A DNA stretch of 5,203 nt, taken from contig JAICWZ010000168.1 in NCBI GenBank assembly GCA_025966355.1, positions 1-5,203 on the forward strand, read 5' to 3'. Of the stretch, positions 1-5,203 are shown piece by piece. Source of the DNA: Thermomicrobiaceae bacterium (GTDB taxonomy: Bacteria; Chloroflexota; Chloroflexia; Thermomicrobiales; Thermomicrobiaceae). The notes beneath the pieces were generated by a model, which was not told the origin of the DNA, did not search any database, and was given only the letters and a program-made list of their open reading frames with translations. A program made the translations under genes and the position numbers. Every line of letters begins with the position of its first letter. The stretch's first letter is position 1.

Positions 1-1
1 G

Positions 2-661
2 ATTATCGCCGATCCGACCCGCACGGTCGGCGTGCGGGAATACCGGCCGGAGGATTCGTTCCGCTACATTCATTGGAAAGCGACGGCCAAGCTGCAGAAA
101 ACGCAGGTCAAGGTCTTCGAGCCGACCGTCTCGCTGCAACTCGGCATCTTCCTCAATCTCGATACCTTCGAGCGCCCCTGGGAGGGGATCGACTACACCC
201 GCGCCGAGAGCGCCATTACGGCCGCCGCCTCGCTGGCGAGCCATTCAATAGAAGCACGCTATCTGGTCGGGATGTACGCCAACGGCGTGCTGACCGGCTC
301 GGATCAGAGCCTGCGCATCCGGCCCGGGTTGGGACCGGATCAGCTGACATCGATTCTGGAGGGGCTGGCCAAACTGACGCCGCTCGCCGCGACAAACTTC
401 CAGCGCTTGCTGCAAGACGAAGCTCGTCGCTTCCCCTGGGGCAGCACGATCGTCATCGTCAGCGCGCTGATGACCGAGCCGCTGGCGCAAATGATCGAGG
501 AACTGCTCAACAGCCGGCATCACATCGTGCTGCTCTGTGTCGGCGAGATCGTCGTACCACCGTTACCGGGGCTGACCGTCCACCGCATCCCCGACGACCT
601 GGTCGGCCAGGAGGTCGACGAACGAAGTCGCTACGTGCGGCTGATCGACGTGCGAGGCTAA
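2..661 (+). CDS. DUF58 domain protein, C-terminal part (5' end outside window)
   Basis: The reading frame is open to the left edge, so the start is missing; 219 residues are visible. Near the visible start lies the DUF58 (COG1721) signature, REYRPEDSFRYIHWKATAK at residues 12-30, the family's 'R.Y...D..R.IHW..TA+' block. A von Willebrand A-like alpha/beta region follows: a hydrophobic strand LQLGIFLNLD at 45-54, a second core strand STIVIVSAL at 148-156, and a third, HHIVLLCVGE, at 173-182. The usual metal-site DxSxS is not seen after the first strand (the text reads NLDTFERP), so metal binding is doubtful. DUF58 proteins are typically encoded beside MoxR AAA+ ATPases and transglutaminase-like or DUF4129 membrane proteins, and are thought to act with them at the membrane in protein maturation or envelope functions; the exact role is unknown. 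The next gene starts 3 nt downstream, so the two are co-transcribed. Family assignment is firm; function is inference. Confidence 0.9.
   Translation: MIADPTRTVGVREYRPEDSFRYIHWKATAKLQKTQVKVFEPTVSLQLGIFLNLDTFERPWEGIDYTRAESAITAAASLASHSIEARYLVGMYANGVLTGSDQSLRIRPGLGPDQLTSILEGLAKLTPLAATNFQRLLQDEARRFPWGSTIVIVSALMTEPLAQMIEELLNSRHHIVLLCVGEIVVPPLPGLTVHRIPDDLVGQEVDERSRYVRLIDVRG
654..657 (+). promoter_or_regulatory. Ribosome binding site of the DUF4129 membrane protein gene
   Basis: GAGG lies inside the last codons of the DUF58 gene, 7 nt before the ATG at 665. It supports that start and suggests that translation of the two genes is coupled. Confidence 0.6.
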
Positions 662-664
662 GCG

Positions 665-2146
665 ATGAATCGTCGCGACATCGGCGGCTTGCGCGATCTG
701 TCCGATTTCGTGCTGGCGCAAATCGACTGGCGCGGCGAACTGCTGATGCTGGCGCTGCTCATTGCCGAGACGGCCATCACCTATCTCTATCTTGGCTTGC
801 TACTGCCGCAACTCAAAGCGCCGTACGAACCATTCCCGGCCTGGCTCATCTTCGCGCTCTTCATCGCCGGCTATGAGCTGCCGCACCTGCTCGAGCTGAT
901 GCGCGTTTGGGGGCCGCTCTACCAGTTGACGCTGATCGTCGCCCTCGTCGTTTCATTCGCCCTGACGCTGAAATTCGCGGCCTTTCCGCATGTCGCCTTT
1001 TGGAGCAATGCCTGGCTGCTCGACACCGTGCATGGACTCATCCTGCGACCGACAACGGCCATGCGACCGGTATGGGCCATCATCGCGGTCGTCGCCTACA
1101 CCTGGTGGCGGGGGAGACTGCGCGGCGAACCGATGATCGATTCGGCCTACCAGATGCTTCGCTGGGGAACACTGGCCGTAGGGATCGGTCTGCTGCTCAT
1201 TCTGATGGCGGCGCCGGAGCATGCCGTCATTCGCCAGCGGATGAGCGGCGCGGTGATCATCTACTTCGCGGCGGCGCTGACCGGCATCGGGATCGGTCGC
1301 TTACGACTGGAAGGAATTCGCAGCGGTAGCCCGCTCGGGCCGCGCTGGTTCGCGACGTTCGCGGCACCGATTCTCAGCGTCCTGCTTATTGCGATTCTGG
1401 GCGCCGCGATCTTTTCGCGGCGCTTCCTCGATACCGTGCTGATCGTGCTCGGGCCAATTCTCTGGGTGATCGGCCTTGTCTTCCGGCTGATCATCATTTC
1501 GATCGCGCTGCTCGCCTTCATTATCATCGCGCCGCTCCTCTGGATTCTGCAGCGCGAAGGCTTTGGCAAGTTTTCGAACGATCTCAACATCCCGACGGTC
1601 TTTCATTCCTTCACAAACTTCCGAGAGTTCACGCTCAACCGGCTCGATGTGGCCGACCCGCTGCGCTATCTCGTCGTCGGGCTCATCCTCTTTCTGATCA
1701 TTACCGGTCTCACGCGTTTCGCCTATCATCGCCGTCGCCGCTGGCGCGATACCGCGGAAGAGCAGCACGAGTCGGTCATCTCACTTGGCGAAGCGCTCAG
1801 CACACTCTCGTTGAACCTGGGGCGACTCTTCCGGCCCTGGCGCCGCGATGATTCGCTGGCAAAGCTCCGTGGTGATCCTCGCTGGGCACACACCGTCGCC
1901 ATTCGCGAAACCTACCGGCGTCTGCAACGCTGGGGCGCGCACGGTGGCATCGAACAGGAACCAAGCACAACGCCGACTGAATACGCACCCGATCTGACGG
2001 CCCGCTTCCCCGGCGCCGAAGTGGCCATTCAGACGATCATCAGCACCTACAGCGTCATTCGTTACAGCGGCATCCCGGCCACCGCCGAAGAAGCGGCTGA
2101 CGTGCGCCAGGCCTGGGAAACGCTGCGTAAGATCAAGGGGGCGTGA
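665..2146 (+). CDS. Multi-pass membrane protein with C-terminal DUF4129 domain
   Basis: A 493-residue integral membrane protein. Hydrophobic segments are seen at about 25-47, 58-76, 86-105, 135-148, 168-181, 195-210, 228-251, a long stretch at 254-295 that can hold two helices, and 334-350, so nine or ten spans. A very basic turn (YHRRRRWR, 354-361) follows the last helix and places the tail in the cytoplasm. Residues about 408-490 match the DUF4129 pattern: AIRETYRRLQRW at 412-423, TPTEYAPDL at 436-444, and an amphipathic end with TYSVIRYSG and AWETLRKIK. In known proteins DUF4129 forms the C-terminus of transglutaminase-type (TgpA-like) membrane proteins or stands alone next to them. No transglutaminase core (Cys-His-Asp) is visible here, so this is the stand-alone form. 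The start is the ATG preceded by GAGG, 3 nt after the DUF58 stop. The stop overlaps a possible GTG start of hemW. It probably works with the DUF58 protein at the membrane; the molecular function is unknown. Confidence 0.88.
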   Translation: MNRRDIGGLRDLSDFVLAQIDWRGELLMLALLIAETAITYLYLGLLLPQLKAPYEPFPAWLIFALFIAGYELPHLLELMRVWGPLYQLTLIVALVVSFALTLKFAAFPHVAFWSNAWLLDTVHGLILRPTTAMRPVWAIIAVVAYTWWRGRLRGEPMIDSAYQMLRWGTLAVGIGLLLILMAAPEHAVIRQRMSGAVIIYFAAALTGIGIGRLRLEGIRSGSPLGPRWFATFAAPILSVLLIAILGAAIFSRRFLDTVLIVLGPILWVIGLVFRLIIISIALLAFIIIAPLLWILQREGFGKFSNDLNIPTVFHSFTNFREFTLNRLDVADPLRYLVVGLILFLIITGLTRFAYHRRRRWRDTAEEQHESVISLGEALSTLSLNLGRLFRPWRRDDSLAKLRGDPRWAHTVAIRETYRRLQRWGAHGGIEQEPSTTPTEYAPDLTARFPGAEVAIQTIISTYSVIRYSGIPATAEEAADVRQAWETLRKIKGA

Positions 2147-2174
2147 GCTCAGGGGACGGAGGACGGCTACGCCG

Positions 2175-2180
2175 TATACT
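2175..2180 (+). promoter_or_regulatory. Possible -10 box just upstream of the hemW ATG
   Basis: TATACT differs from TATAAT at one position and ends 7 nt before the ATG at 2188, so transcription from it would begin at or next to the start codon (a leaderless mRNA). No convincing -35 hexamer lies 16-18 nt upstream (the region reads AGGGGACGG) and there is no extended -10 TG. It is a weak candidate, interesting mainly because the ATG has no ribosome binding site. Confidence 0.3.
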
Positions 2181-2187
2181 TCATTCA

Positions 2188-3396
2188 ATGAATAGATCGT
2201 CGCTTACCAACCCAACCACCCGCCAACACCTGCTCGCACCCTCCGCGCCGGGCGCGCCGTTCGGCATCTACCTGCATATCCCCTTTTGCGCACGCATCTG
2301 CCCCTACTGCGATTTCAACCGCTATGCCCATCAGGAGCCGCTGATTCCAGCCTATGTCGATGCGTTGATCGGCGAGATCGCATTGACGCGCGCCGCATAT
2401 GGGCCGCTTCGGGCCGAGACGATCTTCTTCGGTGGCGGCACGCCCTCGTTGCTCGAGCCGGAGCAGGTGGCGCGCATCATCGAGGTGCTGCGACGGGAGT
2501 TCGAACTCGATCCGGCGGCCGAAGTGACGCTCGAAGCGAACCCGGAGCGCTTAGGCGACGGCAAACTCGCCGGCTTTCGCGCCGCCGGGATCAACCGGAT
2601 CAGCCTCGGGGTCCAAACACAGCAGGCGCACGGCCTACGCATTCTCGGACGCGCCCATAAGCCGGAGGTGCCCGAACGGGCGCTGCGTGAAGCACGCGTG
2701 GCCGGCTTTGACAACATCAGCCTCGATTTCATCTTTGGCTGGCCGGGACAGACGGTGGACGACTGGCAGCGCGATCTCGATACGATGCTTGCCTGGCAGC
2801 CGGAGCATCTGTCGCTCTACTCGCTGATCGTCGAGCCGGGCACGCCGTATCACGAGGCGGTGCGCACCGGGAAGCTCGTTCCGGTCGACGACGACACGAC
2901 CGCCGACCTCTACGAAATGGCGATCGATCAGCTGGGCGCGGCAGGCTGGCAGCAGTATGAGGTCTCGAACTGGGCGCGGGAAGCGGGCCTCGAATCGCGC
3001 CATAACGCGATTTACTGGCGCAACGGCGAATATCTCGGGCTTGGCGCCGGAGCGCATGGACATATTTCCGGTGTGCGCGCCAGCAAGCTGCGCCTGCCGG
3101 CCAAATACATCGCCGAGGTGAACGCCGGGAGGCTCCCGCTCGACATGAGCGAGACGATCGACGCGCCAACCGCCATGGCCGAGACGATGATGCTCGGCCT
3201 ACGCCTGCTGCAAGACGGCGTCTCGGCAACAGCTTTCGCCGCGCGGCACGGCCGCGACCTGCGCGATGTCTACGCCTCGCAAATCGCCGCGCTCGAAGAG
3301 CTCGATCTGCTCCACTGGCACGGCGACCGCCTCAAGCTCACCCACCGCGGTCTCCTCCTCGCCAACGACGTCGCCGAGCGCTTCCTGCCGGAATAG
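2188..3396 (+). CDS. hemW: HemW-type radical SAM heme chaperone
   Basis: A 402-residue radical SAM protein (E. coli HemW is of similar length). The [4Fe-4S]/SAM motif CARICPYC has cysteines at 34, 38 and 41 and is followed by DF, as in HemW; true coproporphyrinogen dehydrogenase HemN has GC there. The glycine motif FFGGGTPS is at 80-87. LEANPE at 115-120, RISLGVQT at 137-144 and LDFIFGWPGQT at 179-189 are further core blocks. HNAIYW at 272-277 is the HNxxYW motif tied to heme binding in HemW. A HemN C-terminal helical region follows from about 325. HemW binds heme and is thought to deliver it to respiratory enzymes in the cytoplasm or at the membrane. Many databases mislabel it 'oxygen-independent coproporphyrinogen III oxidase'. 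An alternative GTG start at 2143 overlaps the previous stop by 4 nt and adds 15 residues; I prefer the ATG at 2188 because the extension looks unlike HemW and its G-rich stretch sits too close to the GTG. It converges with the HD-GYP gene. Confidence 0.93.
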   Translation: MNRSSLTNPTTRQHLLAPSAPGAPFGIYLHIPFCARICPYCDFNRYAHQEPLIPAYVDALIGEIALTRAAYGPLRAETIFFGGGTPSLLEPEQVARIIEVLRREFELDPAAEVTLEANPERLGDGKLAGFRAAGINRISLGVQTQQAHGLRILGRAHKPEVPERALREARVAGFDNISLDFIFGWPGQTVDDWQRDLDTMLAWQPEHLSLYSLIVEPGTPYHEAVRTGKLVPVDDDTTADLYEMAIDQLGAAGWQQYEVSNWAREAGLESRHNAIYWRNGEYLGLGAGAHGHISGVRASKLRLPAKYIAEVNAGRLPLDMSETIDAPTAMAETMMLGLRLLQDGVSATAFAARHGRDLRDVYASQIAALEELDLLHWHGDRLKLTHRGLLLANDVAERFLPE

Positions 3397-3400
3397 CGTT

Positions 3401-3474
3401 TCTCTCGCAGAGGCGCTGAGGACGCAGAGTTATTCATGTACCTATCTCTGCGCCCTCAGCGCCTCTGCGAGAGA
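3401..3474. repeat. 29-bp near-perfect inverted repeat between convergent genes (possible bidirectional terminator)
   Basis: The left arm, 3401-3429, and the right arm, 3446-3474, are reverse complements over 29 nt except for one A-C mismatch (3422 with 3453), around a 16-nt AT-rich loop at 3430-3445. Each arm contains three heptamer-like units, seen on the left arm as CGCAGAG at 3406, CGCTGAG at 3414 and CGCAGAG at 3423. It begins 4 nt after the hemW stop and ends 8 nt before the stop of the opposing HD-GYP gene, so both transcripts would end in this stem. Neither side has a run of T, so a standard intrinsic terminator is not shown. The arms are longer than terminators need and internally repetitive, which suggests a dispersed palindromic element that may also shield both 3' ends. 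The inverted repeat itself is certain; the role is inferred. Confidence 0.85.
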
Positions 3475-3482
3475 TCTTCGTA

Positions 3483-4937
3483 TTATGCCGGGGCAGTGGA
3501 GAGCGACGAGGCTGGGTGCGGAGGCTGTTCTCGGGTCGCTTCCGGAATCGTGCCGTTCCGGCAATGAACCAGGTCAGTGATCGCGATGGCAAGCAGAGTA
3601 TCGACGATCACTGGATCGAATTGACGGCCGCGTTCTCGCTCGATCTCGGCCAGCGCTTCCTCGAACGTGAGCGCCTTCCGATAGGGCCGATTCGACGTCA
3701 TCGCGTCGAGCGTGTCGACAACCGCGAAGATGCGGGCGCCGAGCGGAATCTCCTCACCGGCGAGGCCACTGGGGTAGCCGGTTCCATCGTACGACTCGTG
3801 ATGATGCAGGACGATCTCCGCTGCCTGCGCCAGAAACGGGATGTGCGCGATCATCGTATAGCCGATCGTCGGATGCTTACGCATCGCCTCAAGCTCGCTG
3901 GGCGTGAGTCCGGCCGGTTTCAGCAGGATCGCATCTGGCACGCCAATTTTGCCGATGTCATGGAGAATCGCGCCGCGACAGAGATGCTTGATCTCCTCGT
4001 CCGGCAACCCGAAGCGCCTGGCGATCAATTCGGTGTACCGGTTCACCCGCTGTGAGTGCTCCTCCGTTTCGGCATCGCGCGTATCCAGTGCTCGCGAGAG
4101 CGCTTGCAACGTCGATTCATAGGACTCGCTCAACTGTCGATTCAGCCGTCGCAGCTCATTAACGTAGATCGTGGTTCGCTTAATGAACTGCGTAATGGTG
4201 AGATGCATGAGCGCCACCGGCGACGCCATCACCATCGTGACGGCCCAACCCATGACTTCATACGTCACGCCGAGCGTCGTGCCCAGCAGCCCGGCAGCCG
4301 CATAATGCGGCCAGAGCCAGCGATAATCTTCCCGCCAAATCTCCACCGAACTTCGTCGCTCCGCCAGCGACCGTATGAGACAGAGAAAGAAATGGTTCAC
4401 CAGATAGAAGACCAGACCGGAGAGAACACCTGGAATCAGCATTCGTTCGTAGGACGTCTGAGCCAATGAGCCGTGGATGAACAGTCTGAAGACAACTACG
4501 GCGCTGCCGGTCGCCAGGAGCATACAGCCGACGTTGAAGAGCATGCGGTGAATCGGGCTGTGCGCCTTGAGCATCGCGACCAGCGCGAACACAACCGCGG
4601 CGGCAACTATCCCATAACCGTTGAACAGCAAACCGGCGCCAATCATCGGCACTACCGCCACCGACGTTGTGCCACGACCATCGATATCTGCGGCATAGCG
4701 ATGCGCCAGCACGACCAGGCCGACGAAGAGCAGCAGGCCAATCCAAGGATTATGAGCGGTTGGGAAATGCATCCTTTCGATGGCGAACGGCAGCAGCGCG
4801 CCGATTACGACGATGTGGGCAATGACAATTAAGACCAGCGGTGATGAATTCGAAGGACGAGCGCTCGTCTCGGTCGGTGTCGGCACGCCAACCGCCGCGT
4901 CCGCAAATAAACTGTCGAATGGATTCAACTCCGCCAT
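3483..4937 (-). CDS. Membrane-anchored HD-GYP cyclic di-GMP phosphodiesterase
   Basis: A 484-residue protein from the ATG at 4937. Residues about 35-249 hold roughly eight hydrophobic helices (near 35-54, 64-79, 91-105, 106-124, 131-155, 166-189, 211-231, 232-249). A helical, charged linker (about 250-290, with YVNELRRLNRQLSESYE) leads to the HD-GYP domain at about 278-455. The catalytic set looks complete: H294 in EEHSQRV, HDIGK at 326-330, HP at 355-356, HHHE at 378-381, DGTGYP at 384-389 and the VVDTLDAMTSNRPYR block at 406-420. HD-GYP enzymes hydrolyse cyclic di-GMP to pGpG and GMP using a two- or three-metal centre. Here the domain would sit in the cytoplasm and be controlled by the membrane module, which I cannot assign to a named sensor family. 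The last 20 or so residues are proline-rich and probably disordered. An upstream ATG at 4985 adds 16 residues but has no ribosome binding site; GGGA (4943-4946) lies 5 nt before the chosen ATG, and MAELNPFDS is a more natural N-terminus. It is the only gene of its unit in the window. Confidence 0.92.
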   Translation of the reverse strand: MAELNPFDSLFADAAVGVPTPTETSARPSNSSPLVLIVIAHIVVIGALLPFAIERMHFPTAHNPWIGLLLFVGLVVLAHRYAADIDGRGTTSVAVVPMIGAGLLFNGYGIVAAAVVFALVAMLKAHSPIHRMLFNVGCMLLATGSAVVVFRLFIHGSLAQTSYERMLIPGVLSGLVFYLVNHFFLCLIRSLAERRSSVEIWREDYRWLWPHYAAAGLLGTTLGVTYEVMGWAVTMVMASPVALMHLTITQFIKRTTIYVNELRRLNRQLSESYESTLQALSRALDTRDAETEEHSQRVNRYTELIARRFGLPDEEIKHLCRGAILHDIGKIGVPDAILLKPAGLTPSELEAMRKHPTIGYTMIAHIPFLAQAAEIVLHHHESYDGTGYPSGLAGEEIPLGARIFAVVDTLDAMTSNRPYRKALTFEEALAEIERERGRQFDPVIVDTLLAIAITDLVHCRNGTIPEATREQPPHPASSLSTAPA

Positions 4938-4942
4938 CAGCG

Positions 4943-4946
4943 TCCC
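4943..4946 (-). promoter_or_regulatory. Weak ribosome binding site supporting the HD-GYP start at 4937
   Basis: On the - strand GGGA lies 5 nt before the ATG at 4937. The alternative ATG at 4985 is preceded by a C-rich stretch without any purine-rich site. The match is short, so it favours the inner start only modestly. Confidence 0.35.
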
Positions 4947-5060
4947 ATCGAAACGCGGCACGAACAGACTGCACATCGGGAGCATAAGCGTGGCGCGGTC
5001 ATCTCATGCATCCATCGCTGAGACGATTTGTCCCGTGCGCACCCCTACTTTTCTTATCTG

Positions 5061-5089
5061 ATTATCTCGATGACTCGCCGGCACGTCAG
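5061..5089 (-). promoter_or_regulatory. Sigma70-like promoter of the HD-GYP gene
   Basis: Read on the - strand, CTGACG (5084-5089, 4 of 6 matches to TTGACA) and GATAAT (5061-5066, 5 of 6 matches to TATAAT) are separated by exactly 17 nt. Transcription would begin near 5054, giving a leader of about 118 nt to the ATG at 4937, or 70 nt to the one at 4985. It is the best promoter-like pair in the window and lies where a promoter for this gene is needed. Confidence 0.5.
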
Positions 5090-5091
5090 GG

Positions 5092-5119
5092 TTGGCGCGT
5101 AGTTCTAACGTCCTATCTT
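5092..5119 (+). promoter_or_regulatory. Weak promoter-like pair facing right
   Basis: TTGGCG (5092-5097) and TATCTT (5114-5119) are 16 nt apart and match 4 of 6 positions each. If real, it would drive a gene beyond the right edge and stand back to back with the HD-GYP promoter, with 2 nt between them. A possible ATG at 5198 would then head that gene, but only two codons are visible. The match quality is close to what chance gives. Confidence 0.2.
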
Positions 5120-5149
5120 CGCGTCATACCAACAAACGCATGGCGAACA

Positions 5150-5182
5150 GTGGTGCGAGACCCAAACGGGGCCTCGCACCAC
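5150..5182. terminator. GC-rich hairpin at the right edge, possible terminator of a gene outside the window
   Basis: GTGGTGCGAG (5150-5159) pairs perfectly with CTCGCACCAC (5173-5182). After one A-C mismatch, three more G-C pairs close a 5-nt loop (5164-5168). On the - strand the stem is followed by a mildly T-rich stretch (GCGTTTGTTGG, about 5130-5140) but not by an immediate T-run. The simplest reading is the terminator of a left-pointing gene to the right of the window; a - strand TAA occurs at 5196-5198. It could instead be a leader hairpin of a right-pointing gene, or a dispersed repeat. The stem is certain; its role is open. Confidence 0.45.
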
Positions 5183-5203
5183 CACGCATCCAGGATTATG
5201 GAC

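Noticed and set aside
2143..3396. Annotation as oxygen-independent coproporphyrinogen III oxidase (HemN)
   Set aside because: The CxxxCxxC motif is followed by DF rather than GC, and the HNxxYW motif is present, both typical of the heme chaperone HemW rather than HemN.
3542..3561. Short inverted repeat CCGGAA / TTCCGG inside the 3' end of the HD-GYP gene
   Set aside because: Only 6 bp with an 8-nt loop, within coding sequence; such short palindromes are expected by chance in GC-rich DNA.
3266..3580. Open frame on + spanning the hemW end and the palindrome
   Set aside because: It overlaps hemW out of frame, runs through the inverted repeat and into the antisense of the HD-GYP gene. Its composition is Ser/Arg-rich with no recognisable domain, so it is a shadow.
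5002..5023. Weak hairpin TCTCA / TGAGA in the HD-GYP leader
   Set aside because: Five base pairs with a 12-nt loop; too weak to support a regulatory call.
4986..5055. Possible cyclic di-GMP (GEMM) riboswitch in the HD-GYP leader, suggested by GCACGGGACAAA on the - strand
   Set aside because: It only loosely resembles the GCACAGGGCAAACC start of GEMM-I. The GAAA tetraloop and the ACGCAAAGCC block are absent and no matching paired stems are seen.
5103..5203. Open - strand frames running from the right edge through the 5150-5182 hairpin
   Set aside because: Two frames stay open for about 30 codons, but the translations are Cys/Trp/His-rich low-quality sequence lying across a perfect palindrome, with no recognisable domain; not supported as a gene end.

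Overview
The window looks like chromosomal DNA from a GC-rich bacterium (roughly 60% GC by eye). It carries four protein genes, one of them cut by the left edge. The gene mix fits Chloroflexota or a related free-living, mostly non-pathogenic lineage: a DUF58 / DUF4129 membrane pair, a radical-SAM heme chaperone and a membrane-anchored HD-GYP phosphodiesterase. A palindrome built from CGCAGAG-like units points the same way. The taxonomic guess is an inference from style only; no rRNA or other marker gene is present.

Left part, positions 2-3396, all on the + strand. The 3' part of a DUF58 protein gene is followed after 3 nt by a gene for a multi-pass membrane protein ending in a DUF4129 domain, and that one abuts or slightly overlaps hemW. 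The first two genes are clearly one transcription unit. They belong to the MoxR / DUF58 / transglutaminase-type clusters usually linked to envelope or secreted-protein handling. hemW may be read through from them, or may have its own promoter, because a TATACT box lies 7 nt before its internal ATG.

Middle, positions 3397-3482. hemW and the HD-GYP gene converge on an 86-nt gap filled almost entirely by a 29-bp near-perfect inverted repeat with a 16-nt loop. It lies 4 nt from one stop codon and 8 nt from the other. It can fold in both transcripts and is the most striking non-coding structure here, although it has no T-tract on either side.

Right part, positions 3483-5203. The - strand gene encodes an eight-helix membrane sensor fused through a helical linker to a complete HD-GYP domain, so it is predicted to hydrolyse cyclic di-GMP. 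A good sigma70-like promoter (17-nt spacer) lies upstream of it. Beyond that, at the right edge, is a second, shorter GC-rich hairpin belonging to whatever gene lies outside the window.

I see no phage, transposase, CRISPR, tRNA or rRNA, and no clearly new multi-gene system. The items most worth following are the convergent palindrome, the uncharacterised sensor of the HD-GYP protein, and the DUF58 / DUF4129 pair without a visible transglutaminase partner.
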